64,000 nt of DNA from Leptolyngbyaceae cyanobacterium JSC-12 (GCA_000309945.1 CM001633.1:208723-272722); one strand, 5' to 3'. Positions 1 to 9,870 are shown, numbered from the stretch's first letter. The notes: generated from the letters alone by a model not told the origin. A program made the numbers and translations.

Positions 1-300
1 CTTCAAAGCAGGGAGTTCCGGGAAAGCCGTCTGCCATGCCACCAGTTGCTCACAGGCGCTCCACAGCGCCCAATAGTCTAGTCGCGTAATTAGTCCGGTT
101 TCTTCGGCAACTGCAATAAAGTCTCCAGGCAGTTTCATCCCCTGGGTGGGATGTTGCCAGCGGATCAGGGCTTCAAATCCCGCAATGCATCCCGTATCCA
201 ACGCCACAATCGGTTGATAGTGCAGCACAAATTCCTGATTTTCGATCGCGCGGCGAAGATCGTTTTCTAAATGGAGACGCTGCAGGGCTTGGGTATGCAT
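1..300 (-). pseudogene. N-terminal fragment of an EAL phosphodiesterase domain (second copy)
   Basis: The minus-strand frame starts at an ATG at 298-300 and runs off the window edge. It encodes the beginning of an EAL (c-di-GMP phosphodiesterase) domain, with the signature [10 protein letters not shown]. The DNA is identical to 41296-41595, the start of the EAL half of the IS-split gene at 40786-44870. Here the IS200 element at 307-834 is followed by a CHASE2 gene instead of the GGDEF half. Either two IS copies recombined, or an assembly was joined wrongly inside the repeat. No upstream part of the enzyme is present, so the fragment is unlikely to be functional. Confidence 0.75.
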
Positions 301-306
301 CTCCGT

Positions 307-834
307 AATGAACTACCCCGCTGCAAGCAGGACGGGGTATCAGAATCAAAAAAGAGTAAGCTGCTCATCTCGGTGTAGCTTGAGATATTCGTTACCCTGA
401 TTTTTGACGTAGTTCGCAATCATCCCTTCATCCCCGTGTTTCCCAACTGTACTTGCAAAATAGCCATCACTCCAAAACTCTCCACCCCATAGCTTTTGCT
501 TCACCTGAGGACAACGCCGAAACACTTCCCTTGCGGTCAAACTCTTGATCATTTTGACCAATTTGGTCACGCTGTATGTCGGCACCGATTGGACTAAAAA
601 GTGCACATGGTCTTTGTCTACACCGATTTCTATAAATTTAATCTCGTAGCGTTTCTCAATCTCCAGGCAAACTTCTCGCAAAACTTCATCGACCTGTTCA
701 TCAAACACAGCCCGCCGATACTTTGCTGGAAACACAAGGTGGTATAGCAAAACCGTAACGTTATGACTTTTGTGGATGTACTCGCTCATCCCTGCATTTT
801 ACGCTGCAGAGCAGCGGGGAATTGACCCATAGAG
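307..834 (-). mobile_element. IS200/IS605-family element, copy 1
   Basis: This is a compact element of about 528 bp carrying only tnpA. Both ends can form hairpins: TACCCCG (314-320) pairs with CGGGGTA (333-339) around an inner CTGC/GCAG stem, and CGCTGC (802-807) pairs with GCAGCG (811-816) over a 3-nt loop. Subterminal hairpins without terminal inverted repeats or a target duplication are typical of IS200/IS605. On the tnpA strand the upstream flank is TTTAAT in both copies in this window, so that is the likely target tract. The boundaries come from comparison with copy 2 (41602-42128). Copy 1 has one extra G in the bulge of the first hairpin. Confidence 0.85.
346..789 (-). CDS. tnpA: IS200-type Y1/HUH transposase TnpA, copy 1
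   Basis: This 147-residue transposase is of usual IS200 TnpA length. It carries the HUH metal-binding motif in VDKDHVHFLVQ (about residue 60) and a late tyrosine in MIANYVKNQG (about residue 127) that fits the single catalytic Tyr of the family. Such enzymes move single-stranded DNA by cutting next to a short target tract and joining through a 5'-phosphotyrosine. No tnpB lies beside it. The product is identical to that of 41640-42083. Confidence 0.93.
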   Translation of the reverse strand: MSEYIHKSHNVTVLLYHLVFPAKYRRAVFDEQVDEVLREVCLEIEKRYEIKFIEIGVDKDHVHFLVQSVPTYSVTKLVKMIKSLTAREVFRRCPQVKQKLWGGEFWSDGYFASTVGKHGDEGMIANYVKNQGNEYLKLHRDEQLTLF

Positions 835-1362
835 ATTAAAGCCAATTTGAGTAGCAGGCATCCCCGGAGGGGGAGGAGCACCATAGTCATCATCGGCTTT
901 CAACCCGGTGATGGCGATGATATTAGCTGCTTGAAGTTGCTTTCTAAGTGCCTGGTTCCCCGGTTCTTGAGGAATATCCCGCAAAATATCCAACCCAATG
1001 ACGGTGGGCTTGTGTTGCTGAAGGATTTGCAACACTGACGCAACAGTTTGGTCTGAAAGTGGATAGCGCTGCTGAGTCTGGATGTCTTTTTCGGTAATAG
1101 CAACAATCAGCAAGCGGGGGTCAGGGGGTTGGTCAGGGCGCGATCGCACCATCTGGTCATAGGCAACCAGTTCCAGCGGCTGCATCCAGCCCAACTGACG
1201 GACTCCCAACAATACCCCTGACACAACCAGTGTCGTTACGCTAATCGATAGCGACACCAACGACCCTGCAGACAGATTGCTGGAAGCAAACCAGTGCTTA
1301 CTCAGACGATGCCAAAACGAATAAATCACAGGTGCTGCAATAGGAGAAATGCGCGATCGCAA
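799..1362 (-). pseudogene. CHASE2-domain sensor protein, truncated by the IS200 element
   Basis: The protein has a short cytoplasmic N-terminus, a transmembrane segment at about residues 33-57, and the beginning of a CHASE2 domain (about 60-170, LELVAYDQMVRSRPD and TVIGLDI). CHASE2 is an extracytoplasmic sensory domain found in cyanobacterial kinases, cyclases and GGDEF proteins. Native sequence ends at TQIGFN (base 841). The last residues (LYGSIPRCSAA) are encoded by the IS end, and exactly the same tail ends the GGDEF fragment at 42093. The output domain is missing. The subtilase gene at 1425-2699 lies 62 bp upstream on the same strand. Confidence 0.8.
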
Positions 1363-1424
1363 AAATGATCATGGCTACCATCAACGAGATAATGCACCTG
1401 GATAAATTATCGCGTTCTGGAGAG

Positions 1425-2699
1425 TTATACGACAATTCCAGAAGGATTTGCCGTTTGAACCAGAATTGTTTCAACTTCGCCCGATGTCAGAAACGGATTG
1501 GCACTCAGCATCAGAGCAGCAACTCCTGCCACATGGGGCGTTGCCATCGATGTACCACTGTAAGCGCTATAGGTCGCATTAGGAGTAGTTGACCAGATTC
1601 GTACCCCAGGCGCTATAACGAAGTCTAATGGGTTGACTCCAGCCCGGTTTGAAAATCTGGCTAAGCGATCGCTGCTATCAATCGCACCCACAGCAATTCC
1701 CCAATTACTCGCCAAATTGGCAGGAAAACTGGGCTGACTTCTGCCCTCATTGCCCGATGCCATGACAACCACCACACCATTTTCAGTAGCATAGCGGACT
1801 GCTGCAGTCACAATTCGGCTGGAAAATGCTCCTCCCAAACTTAAGTTGATCACCCTTGCTCCATTATTCACCGCATAAAAAATTCCCGCCGCTACATCAT
1901 TGTAAGTTCCACCATTGGAACCCAACACTTTGATGGACATGATTTTGGCATTGTAAGCCACCCCAGTTATCCCAAAGCCGTTATTCTCTGCTGCAATAGT
2001 GCCAGCCACGTGAGTACCATGCCCGGTATCATCCATTGGGTTATTATCCCAATTGACAAAATCCCAACCCAGCACATCATCCACAAAACCATTACCGTCA
2101 TTGTCTATGCCATCATAGATTTCCCCTGGATTTGTCCAAATGTTGTCGTCCAGGTCGGGATGGGTGTAATCCACACCGGTATCAATCACAGCAACAATCA
2201 CATCTTGCCCGGTATAGCCCTGTGCCCAGACTTCTGGAGCATTGATGCGATCTAGCCCCCAAATGACACCACCAATATTGGGCACATCAGCAAACGGGAT
2301 GCCGTAGGAAACTGCAAAAGCTACTGCCGCCGCCGCATCCACTACCCCATATCCATAGAACGAATTAAATATAGGTGCAACTGCCGCTGGTAGCATTGGG
2401 TCTGCCACTGGCTCAGTTTCAACAGAAATATCGTAAATGCCGACTTCCAGAGAAATTGGAGTAACTGGATGTTGAATAGTTAAGGGTAAATCCCATTCAG
2501 ACAAAATGTCAGCGTAAAAGCTACTGCGAAAGGTTGAAGGTAGTAAGGGGCGATCGCTCAACCCGTTTTGAGGTGCCCAACCTTGCATATTCAGCCAACT
2601 TGAGGGTAGAGCAGTCAACTCAGATAGTCCAGATGAATCCCCCAAATATTCGATGTTATTGATGTTGAGCGTATCCCAAAAACTCGACATAACTCTCAT
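1425..2699 (-). CDS. S8 family serine peptidase (subtilase)
   Basis: This 424-residue subtilisin-like protease has all catalytic elements: Asp173 in VIDTGVDYTHPD, His227 in GHGTHVAG, the oxyanion Asn317 in ASGNEG, and Ser384 in GTSMATPHVAG. An Asp/Asn-rich stretch at about 186-224 (DGIDNDGNGFVDD) looks like a calcium-binding loop. The 150-residue N-terminal region has no clear signal peptide and includes YGYGVVDAAAAVA, a segment common in cyanobacterial subtilases. The start could also be ATG at 2690. The role is probably general or extracellular proteolysis, possibly calcium-dependent. It is transcribed towards the truncated CHASE2 gene. Confidence 0.88.
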   Translation of the reverse strand: MRVMSSFWDTLNINNIEYLGDSSGLSELTALPSSWLNMQGWAPQNGLSDRPLLPSTFRSSFYADILSEWDLPLTIQHPVTPISLEVGIYDISVETEPVADPMLPAAVAPIFNSFYGYGVVDAAAAVAFAVSYGIPFADVPNIGGVIWGLDRINAPEVWAQGYTGQDVIVAVIDTGVDYTHPDLDDNIWTNPGEIYDGIDNDGNGFVDDVLGWDFVNWDNNPMDDTGHGTHVAGTIAAENNGFGITGVAYNAKIMSIKVLGSNGGTYNDVAAGIFYAVNNGARVINLSLGGAFSSRIVTAAVRYATENGVVVVMASGNEGRSQPSFPANLASNWGIAVGAIDSSDRLARFSNRAGVNPLDFVIAPGVRIWSTTPNATYSAYSGTSMATPHVAGVAALMLSANPFLTSGEVETILVQTANPSGIVV

Positions 2700-3070
2700 T
2701 CCTATGGGAGATACAACGTTGTCTTCTTCATGGAAACTTCACAAATATCAGGATAGTGTGAAACCTTTTGGCTAGAAGCTTCCCAAAACACCTATCCGTC
2801 AGACACCCACAGAAAATGCAGAATTCAAGAAATTGTCAGGAAGAATGTCAAACACTGACGGGCTATAACCGCAATCATTCCTCATGCCCCATCTTCTACT
2901 GTTAGCTCCGTCCTCCGCTCTCCAAATTTTTCCGCCGCTTCTGACTCCTCTTTCAGGCATAATGGGGAAGTTTGCTTAAATCTGTTAGAAAACGCTGTAG
3001 ACAGGTAGAATCCTGTGTTTTCGGGCGTTAGACTAAACCCATCATTGCGAAGTTGAGTAAGTTAAGAGCC
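2700..3070. other. Intergenic region between the divergent subtilase and aspS genes
   Basis: No coding sequence is supported here. The 371 bp must hold the promoters of both divergent genes. A CATAAT hexamer at about 2957-2962 could be a -10 box for aspS, but no convincing -35 box was seen. CCGTCAG (2796-2802) and CTGACGG (2855-2861) form a weak 7-bp inverted repeat. Confidence 0.4.
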
Positions 3071-4861
3071 ATGCGAACCCACTATTGCGGTCAACTCCGA
3101 GCGGAGCATATTGGAGAGACGGTTACCCTATGTGGATGGGTGGATCGTCGCCGTGATCATGGAGGGGTGATTTTTATCGATTTGCGCGATCGCACCGGAA
3201 TTGTTCAAATTGTCAGTGATCCTGTCCGTACGCCAAAGTCTTACACTGATGCGGAAGGCTTGCGAAATGAGTATGTGGTCAAAATTTCTGGACGAGTCAG
3301 TAAACGCCCAGATGAGTCCCTCAATCCCAAGCTGGGAACGGGCGAAGTTGAAATCTATGCGGAGCAGATCGAAGTGCTCAATGCTGTTCGCAAGCAACTT
3401 CCGTTTCAGATTTCCAGTAGCGAAACGGAATCGGTGCGGGAAGAGTTGCGCTTAAAGTATCGCTATCTCGATCTGCGGCGGGAGCGGATGAGTCGCAATC
3501 TGCAACTGCGTCATCAGGTGATTAAAACTCTGCGCCGCTACCTGGAAGATGAACAGGGCTTCATCGAAGTGGAAACTCCAGTGCTAACGCGATCAACCCC
3601 AGAAGGGGCAAGAGATTATCTGGTGCCGTCTCGCGCCAATCCAAGCGAATGGTTTGCCCTGCCCCAATCCCCTCAGTTGTTTAAGCAGTTGCTCATGGTT
3701 GCTGGGTGCGATCGCTACTACCAAATCGCCCGCTGCTTTCGAGACGAAGACTTGCGGGCAGATCGTCAACCAGAGTTCACCCAACTCGATATGGAAATGA
3801 GTTTCATGTCACAGGATGAGCTTCTGGACTTAAACGAACGCATGATTTGCCACCTGTTTAAGGTAGTTAAAGGGATTGACCTGCCACGCCCCTTCCCTCG
3901 TCTCACCTACGCCGATGCCATGAACCGCTACGGTTCCGACAAACCCGATACCCGTTACGATTTGGAACTGGTTGATGTGTCCGATATAGTACAGAGGTCT
4001 GGCTTTAAGGTATTTGCCGATGCGGTAGCAAAAGGCGGCATTGTCAAAATTCTGCCCATTCCTAGTGGCAACGATGCTATTTCCAACGTGCGAATCAAAC
4101 CTGGTGGCGACTTATTCAAGGAAGCAGAATTGTGTGGTGCTCGCGGGCTTGCCTACATCCGGGTACGCAATGGTGAAATTGACACTATCGGTGCCATTAA
4201 AGACAACCTTACTGATGAGCAAAAGCAGAAAATCTTGACCCGCTGTAACGCCACCAATGGGCATTTGCTGCTATTCGGAGCTGGCGATACTGCTACAGTT
4301 AACAAAACCCTTGATCGCCTGCGTCAGGTAGTTGCTCGGGAACAGGGACTCATTGATCCCAACAAAATCAACTTGCTTTGGATCACGCACTTCCCCATGT
4401 TTGAGTGGAACGCCGACGAGAAACGATTAGAAGCACTGCATCATCCCTTCACCGCCCCCTACCCAGAGGATTTACACGATCTCAAAACAGCTCATGCTCA
4501 GGCGTATGACCTTGTATTTAATGGCTTTGAAGTGGGCGGCGGCAGTTTGCGGATTTACCAGCCCGATGTTCAGCAGCAAGTATTTGAAACCATTGGACTA
4601 TCTCCCGAAGAAGCCTATGCTAAGTTTGGATTTTTGCTGGATGCGTTTGAATTTGGTGCGCCCCCCCACGGTGGAATTGCCTATGGCATTGATCGCCTGG
4701 TCATGCTGCTCGCCGGGGAAGAATCTATCCGAGATGTGATTGGCTTCCCAAAAACCCAGCAAGCTCGTTGCTTGATGACTGGTGCTCCTTCCAGCGTAGA
4801 CGATAAGCAACTCAAAGAACTGTACGTTGCCTCCACCTACAAGCCGAAAAAAGAAAGTTAA
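3071..4861 (+). CDS. aspS: Aspartate--tRNA ligase
   Basis: This class II aminoacyl-tRNA synthetase charges tRNA with aspartate. The order is an N-terminal OB-fold anticodon-binding domain (about 1-110, [19 protein letters not shown]), the catalytic core with FRDED and the flipping-loop region, a GAD insertion domain (about 290-420), and the C-terminal motif 3 [13 protein letters not shown]. The length of 596 residues is normal for a bacterial AspRS. I chose ATG 3071 ([13 protein letters not shown]) over the in-frame TTG at 3053, because bacterial AspRS proteins usually begin at this point. The gene is monocistronic and is followed by a terminator hairpin. Confidence 0.97.
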   Translation: MRTHYCGQLRAEHIGETVTLCGWVDRRRDHGGVIFIDLRDRTGIVQIVSDPVRTPKSYTDAEGLRNEYVVKISGRVSKRPDESLNPKLGTGEVEIYAEQIEVLNAVRKQLPFQISSSETESVREELRLKYRYLDLRRERMSRNLQLRHQVIKTLRRYLEDEQGFIEVETPVLTRSTPEGARDYLVPSRANPSEWFALPQSPQLFKQLLMVAGCDRYYQIARCFRDEDLRADRQPEFTQLDMEMSFMSQDELLDLNERMICHLFKVVKGIDLPRPFPRLTYADAMNRYGSDKPDTRYDLELVDVSDIVQRSGFKVFADAVAKGGIVKILPIPSGNDAISNVRIKPGGDLFKEAELCGARGLAYIRVRNGEIDTIGAIKDNLTDEQKQKILTRCNATNGHLLLFGAGDTATVNKTLDRLRQVVAREQGLIDPNKINLLWITHFPMFEWNADEKRLEALHHPFTAPYPEDLHDLKTAHAQAYDLVFNGFEVGGGSLRIYQPDVQQQVFETIGLSPEEAYAKFGFLLDAFEFGAPPHGGIAYGIDRLVMLLAGEESIRDVIGFPKTQQARCLMTGAPSSVDDKQLKELYVASTYKPKKES

Positions 4862-4910
4862 GAATGAAAATTGAGTAATAAAAATTGAGTAACTTGAAAT
4901 AACCTCCCAG

Positions 4911-4955
4911 CCTTTCATTGGGGCACAGCAGTGCTGCCCCCAATGGAAGGATTTT
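4911..4955 (+). terminator. Rho-independent terminator after aspS
   Basis: CCTTTCATTGGGGCA and TGCCCCCAATGGAAGG form a long GC-rich stem over a short loop (4911-4950), followed by ATTTTT. It lies between convergent genes, so it may also stop transcription from the 4960-6966 gene. Confidence 0.8.
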
Positions 4956-4959
4956 TAGG

Positions 4960-6966
4960 TCAGTTCACTCGAACCCGGAATCGGATAAATCCAAAATTAC
5001 TTCCAGGTGTATTAGGGATAGTACCCAGGTCGGTAATTAACGCACCATTGGGGTTTGTTTGAATCGTACAGGAGTTGTTATCCGGGAGCGGAGCCAGTGG
5101 TGTGAAGAAGTTTCCACCTGCGACTGGATTCGTATTCCCCAGTTGCACCTGTGAACTATTGAGCACAAACGTTGTGCCTCCAGGGATCAGATCGCAAATG
5201 CTGGTATCGATCGCAGGTGCCGTGCCATTCGCAAGGAAATACACCGTGTAAGTTACCTCATCTCCACTCCGCACCGGATTGGTATCCGTTAACGCCAAAA
5301 TTCCAGCTAACGGAATCTGTGCCCAACCTGGATCATTATCATTCGTCGAATTAGGGTCGTTAATAATTGCACCAAAATTCACACCTGGCAGAACACTACC
5401 ATTCCGGGTCACGTTGGTAATACGCTTCACCAGGATAAGATTTGCTGTAGTCCCAGTAGCCGTATCAATCAAAGTTCGTTTTAGTACTGTCTGCCGAGTA
5501 GGGATCGGATCGGCACCTGGAAAACCAGAAGCAACCGCTTGTTCGCGAATTCGCCGATCCATAAAGGACGTTCCCACAATCTGAGTATTATCCTGCGGAG
5601 GAGCACCGGGTCTCGGCGTTACGCAAAGAGTAAAGTTCCCAGTTCCGTTAAATGCGGCTAAGATTCCCGTGTCTACAGCTCCATCGCCATCTGTATCAAT
5701 CAAAGGATTAGTTCCAGACGCATCACGGAACTCAACTGTGTAGTTGGGATCAGTGCCTTCGGTCGTCAAATTAATGATATCTGTGGTGAAAAACAGGTTA
5801 ATAACCTGAAATTCGTGACATACTGTTTGCCCAATCTGAGTCCGGCGCTCAGTGGGAGGAGTGATCAGAAAGTTCCCAGCACGACGAGGGGGCGTATCAA
5901 AAATTGGCAGGCGTTGATTGGGATCAGGAACCGTTCCCGTGTTTGCTTCCAAGATTGATTGGTTTGTGAAAGATCCACCATACCCGTTTAACTGAATCTG
6001 CCAGCGTCCAGCATTTGGTAACCCAGTGACAGCAACAGAGTCGCCGCCTGTATTGAGGTTGCCGCCACCATTCCAGACTGCGTTGCCAGATGTTGAACCG
6101 GTTGAAGTGGCTCCAGTCGGGCTAATGTAACTAATCAGCCCGTCATTGTCAAAATCAAAATTCCTCAAGAAAAGATTATTGGTTCCAGGACCAACTAGTA
6201 AGAAAAAGTCGAGGAGACTTGCACCGACTATTGAATTTTGGAATGTTCCTTGGAACTGACCAATGAGTAAGTCTTGAACTCCACTGACAAGAATACGGAA
6301 TCCATTATCATCATTGTTCAAGACTTGGTTGAAAGGACCTGTAAAGCCGTTGATCGGATACTCTCCAGTTACGCTAGTAACGGTGTATACTCCTGGCTGA
6401 GTAATCGGTGGAAAGGTAATTGTGCGCCCCAAATCAGCAGGATTAGTAAAGGGCGTGAGAGTTTCACTGGCAAGAACATTGCCTGCCTGATCCAAAAGCT
6501 GAAACCGAGTAGGGTCAAAGTTGGTTGAGATGTTACTGCCAATTGCGCCCCCATCCACTTCATCAAGAGCGCCACCGCTGCCAGCATCTTCAACCTGAAC
6601 AACAACTTGCCCACCTGAGGCCGCCAGATCCGCTGCCGTAACACTGATAAAGAAACGATGCAATTGGTTAGCAACTGGGTTGGTTGTACGATTGCCTGGC
6701 GGATCGGTTGGAAAGCAAAGACCTCCTGGTCCATTTTGAACACCGCCACCTGTTGCCTGTGCGTTGCCGTTAGTGGTGTACCAGTCGCCAATGTTTGCAC
6801 AGCGAGATGGGCCACTGGTTTGGAAGGTTAAGTTTGGGTTGCTTGGCAAAGTGGTGGTTTGGGTATAGGCAGGCTCAGATACGAGTGCCAGGATAGAAAT
6901 AGCAGCCCCGCTAAGCGCCCCAAGTTTGGTTCGCGCCTGCAGCTTGATTGGGCTCAAATGTTTCAC
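4960..6966 (-). CDS. Secreted protein with a C-terminal DUF11-like repeat domain
   Basis: This 668-residue protein has an N-terminal signal peptide (basic MKHLSPIKLQARTK, then a hydrophobic stretch, cleavage likely after PAYT). The mature part is rich in Asn, Gly, Thr and Pro and predicted to be beta-rich, with cadherin/pre-peptidase-like stretches such as GRWQIQLNGYGG. The last 130 residues (RSGDEVTYTVYFLANGTAP, then DLIPGGTTFVLNS) look like one DUF11/conserved-repeat Ig-like unit typical of bacterial surface proteins. No catalytic motif is visible. It is probably exported to the cell surface or medium. No operon partner is apparent. Confidence 0.7.
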   Translation of the reverse strand: MKHLSPIKLQARTKLGALSGAAISILALVSEPAYTQTTTLPSNPNLTFQTSGPSRCANIGDWYTTNGNAQATGGGVQNGPGGLCFPTDPPGNRTTNPVANQLHRFFISVTAADLAASGGQVVVQVEDAGSGGALDEVDGGAIGSNISTNFDPTRFQLLDQAGNVLASETLTPFTNPADLGRTITFPPITQPGVYTVTSVTGEYPINGFTGPFNQVLNNDDNGFRILVSGVQDLLIGQFQGTFQNSIVGASLLDFFLLVGPGTNNLFLRNFDFDNDGLISYISPTGATSTGSTSGNAVWNGGGNLNTGGDSVAVTGLPNAGRWQIQLNGYGGSFTNQSILEANTGTVPDPNQRLPIFDTPPRRAGNFLITPPTERRTQIGQTVCHEFQVINLFFTTDIINLTTEGTDPNYTVEFRDASGTNPLIDTDGDGAVDTGILAAFNGTGNFTLCVTPRPGAPPQDNTQIVGTSFMDRRIREQAVASGFPGADPIPTRQTVLKRTLIDTATGTTANLILVKRITNVTRNGSVLPGVNFGAIINDPNSTNDNDPGWAQIPLAGILALTDTNPVRSGDEVTYTVYFLANGTAPAIDTSICDLIPGGTTFVLNSSQVQLGNTNPVAGGNFFTPLAPLPDNNSCTIQTNPNGALITDLGTIPNTPGSNFGFIRFRVRVN

Positions 6967-7110
6967 AGGTCGATCTCCTCACACATCATTAACTGTCCAG
7001 GATTTGCTGAACAGCCTTTGATGAAATAAATTACCAGGATTTGAGGAGCGATCGCGAACTAATGGTCACTAATATCAACTAATTAGGTTTCTGTAGTCAA
7101 CCCAAATCTT

Positions 7111-9870
7111 CTAAGCCTCTCGTTCTACCACGATGATATTTTCAGTAACCTTCTCAAAAGTATCATCGTGGCTGATGACAAAGAGTTGCTGAAAGGTCTT
7201 GATGTTGGCGATCGCGTCTGCCAGTTGTTCGCGTCGGAGCCGATCCATATTGGTGGTAGGTTCGTCGAAAAAGGCAATGTCCAGATCGGCCAACACTTTA
7301 AGTAATGCCAGGCGCACAGCAAGAGCGGCACACATTTGTTCTCCGCCAGATAAATTTACAAAGCGGCGCGAGTGTGCCCCTTCTTGCACCACAATTTCAT
7401 AATCACGGGTCCATCGCAGACTCACATTGGGGCGGTGAAGCAGATCCCGAAACAGTTTGTCTGCCTCACGAGAAATGCTTTGGATGTAGCGCTCGGTGAT
7501 ACGAGGTCCTGCTTCTTTGTAAGCCTTGCGGGCAAACTTGATGAAGCGTTCGATTCTCTTTTTCTGCTCCAGTTGAGTCTGGGTTTCTACGTATTGTGTG
7601 CGTAGGATTTCTAGCTGATTCAAACGCTCATCAAGGTTTTCCATTGCTTTGAGTAGTTCTGGCAAGCGACCACTGAGGAGATTTTGGCGATCTCTAGCGG
7701 TTTGATAAGCCGTTTGAGCAACTTGATAATCTTCTGGATCAAACGTTTGGCAGAGGCGATCGCGTTCTTCAGTCAGTGCTGTTTGTGTTTGCTGTAAAGC
7801 TTGCAACTCAGCCGTCACCGTTTGAACCAGATGCAGTCGTTGTTTGCGAGTATTTGCCAGTTCCCGATGAGCTGTGTAGACCTCGTAAGCCTGTCGATGC
7901 TGATCACGGATGGCTTGCTGCTTGAGGATATCGTCTGCAAGGGTGGCATAGGTAGCAAGTTGTTCATCGAGATGGGCGATCGCTTGCTGAATTTCGTTAA
8001 TTGCCTGATTCACCGCTTCCAGACTAGCTAACAGGGTCGCTTCCTGCCGCAAGTCCTCCCGCCAGAGCTGAATGCGGGCAATTGGATTCTCTAATTCTGT
8101 AAGGGTTGCGGCGAGGTGGGCATATTTTTCCTTTAAAGCAGATTCTTCAGCGATCTGACTCTGAGACGCCATTAAATGGGTTTGTAGCTCTCGAACATCC
8201 GTTTCCAGGTGAGCGTAGTCTGCCAGCAGTCGCTCCAGGTTGGCAAACCGAGTCTGATTTTGTCGGGCTGCCTGTAACTGAGTTTGGACTGTTTGGAGTT
8301 GGTGTGCTAATTTTTCGGGAGCGGTTTGTTCAGCAAGATCATCCAGAATGTTGCCTAAAGCCGTAACAAACTGCTGTTGCATAGCCAGTCCAGTCTCTAG
8401 GGTCTGCAAAACTGCTTCCAGCGTCCCACTCCAGAGCGGCATTGCTTGCTGCAAATCTGTCAAAGCAGTCGTTGCTTTCAGCACTTGTTCCCGAAAAGAG
8501 TCGTTGCTGGATTGGGATGCCTGGAAAATTTGGCGCAATTCTGTCTCAAACTGGATGGCTGCTGCTACGCGACTGATTTGTTGCTGAAGGCGTTGCTGCT
8601 GCTGCTCCAGGGCAGGAATTTCTTGTACGACGGGGGCCAATGCCTGGATTTCGGCAATTTCTTGATTGAGATGAGTTTGCCGGATCTGGAGTTGTTTCAG
8701 GCGTTTTTCTTGCTCATGCATGGCTTGTCGCATGCTGTGGCACGTTTGAATTTGTTGGCTGATAGTTTGCTGGGTGCGTTCCAGTTCTTGCTGCCGCTGT
8801 GCCAGTGGTTCAAGCTGTGCGATCGCCTGGCGGGCTTCTGTGAGCCGATTGAGTTGAAGAGTCAATTTGGTAAGCTCGGCTTGGCGATCGCTAAGCTGTT
8901 GTTCCTGCTGTCGTTTCCTATGTTGCAGAGTTTGTTCAGTCCGCTGGAGTTGTTCCAGTTGTCGCAACGTTGATTCTGCCTGCTGAAATACCTGATACGC
9001 CTCTTGGTTAGCAGTACAAATAGCAGCAGCGGCTTCTGCCTGTTGCAAATCTTGCTGAAGGCGTTCCAGGTTGCCGGTTTGAGTTTGAATTTGTGTAGTG
9101 ACTTGAGCGAGTTGGAGAGTCAGGTGCTGCGATCGCGCTTCTAAGGCTTGCAACTGTTCAACGTGTTGCTGGAGTTCAGCGACCTGTGCCTGAGCTTGCT
9201 GCAACTCCGCCTGAACGGTATGAATCTCTTGTTGCTGCTGTTGCCGCTTTACTTGCAATCCATCCAATTCCTCAAGATTTTCTTCAAGATAGGCAACTTC
9301 GCGTTCTAGCGCTTCAACCTGATGCCGGGCATATTTTTCCAGGTCTGCTAGCTTTTTCCAGGTCTGCTGATACTCCTCAACCTTTAAAATCTTGTCAAAG
9401 ATAGGTTTGCGTCGCTCTCTCGGCAATAAAAAATCGGTTGTAAAGGTACCTTGCGGAACACCAATCGTGCTGCAAAAAAGCTGCCCTAAATCAGTTCCGG
9501 GTGCCACTCCCAAATGTTGCCGTAGCCAGGGCAAGACTTCTTCCTTAATCCGGCTGTAGGGGAGTCGTTCATTGAGTTGTGGGTCATAAATCGTATAGCT
9601 TTTGGTGGTACAACGCTGAATTTCATAGGTGCGCCCATCGCGTGGAGAAACGAAGGCAACTCGCACCTGAGCGCTACTAGCTCCATTTCGAATCAAATCA
9701 TCTTTGGTGTAGTCGCCAATGTAATCAAACAGTGTCCAGGCGATCGCCTCCAAAATACTTGTTTTACCTGCCCCATTCTCGCCACAAATCGCGTTTGTCC
9801 CAGGTTGGAAGGTGAAGCAGCGATCGCTATGAGACTTAAAGTTTTTTAACGTGACTGAGAGAATTTGCAT
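7111..9870 (-). CDS. sbcC: SbcC/Rad50-like AAA family ATPase
   Basis: This 919-residue SMC-like ATPase has Walker A GENGAGKTS (about residue 31), a very long Gln/Glu/Leu-rich coiled coil (about 180-740), then signature NLSGGEQMCAALAVRLALL and Walker B IAFFDEPTTNMD near the C-terminus. This layout matches SbcC/Rad50, which with the SbcD/Mre11 nuclease processes hairpins and double-strand breaks. No CxxC zinc hook is visible in the middle of the coiled coil, and the protein is shorter than a typical SbcC of about 1000 residues. No sbcD lies beside it; the metallophosphoesterase at 14463-15272 looks like CpdA. SbcC assignment is likely but not certain. Confidence 0.8.
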   Translation of the reverse strand: MQILSVTLKNFKSHSDRCFTFQPGTNAICGENGAGKTSILEAIAWTLFDYIGDYTKDDLIRNGASSAQVRVAFVSPRDGRTYEIQRCTTKSYTIYDPQLNERLPYSRIKEEVLPWLRQHLGVAPGTDLGQLFCSTIGVPQGTFTTDFLLPRERRKPIFDKILKVEEYQQTWKKLADLEKYARHQVEALEREVAYLEENLEELDGLQVKRQQQQQEIHTVQAELQQAQAQVAELQQHVEQLQALEARSQHLTLQLAQVTTQIQTQTGNLERLQQDLQQAEAAAAICTANQEAYQVFQQAESTLRQLEQLQRTEQTLQHRKRQQEQQLSDRQAELTKLTLQLNRLTEARQAIAQLEPLAQRQQELERTQQTISQQIQTCHSMRQAMHEQEKRLKQLQIRQTHLNQEIAEIQALAPVVQEIPALEQQQQRLQQQISRVAAAIQFETELRQIFQASQSSNDSFREQVLKATTALTDLQQAMPLWSGTLEAVLQTLETGLAMQQQFVTALGNILDDLAEQTAPEKLAHQLQTVQTQLQAARQNQTRFANLERLLADYAHLETDVRELQTHLMASQSQIAEESALKEKYAHLAATLTELENPIARIQLWREDLRQEATLLASLEAVNQAINEIQQAIAHLDEQLATYATLADDILKQQAIRDQHRQAYEVYTAHRELANTRKQRLHLVQTVTAELQALQQTQTALTEERDRLCQTFDPEDYQVAQTAYQTARDRQNLLSGRLPELLKAMENLDERLNQLEILRTQYVETQTQLEQKKRIERFIKFARKAYKEAGPRITERYIQSISREADKLFRDLLHRPNVSLRWTRDYEIVVQEGAHSRRFVNLSGGEQMCAALAVRLALLKVLADLDIAFFDEPTTNMDRLRREQLADAIANIKTFQQLFVISHDDTFEKVTENIIVVEREA

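Noticed and set aside
7199-8973. Plus-strand open frames opposite the SbcC-like gene, up to 175 codons
   Set aside because: They mirror the Gln/Leu-rich coiled coil on the other strand, have no ribosome-binding site and show no domain pattern.
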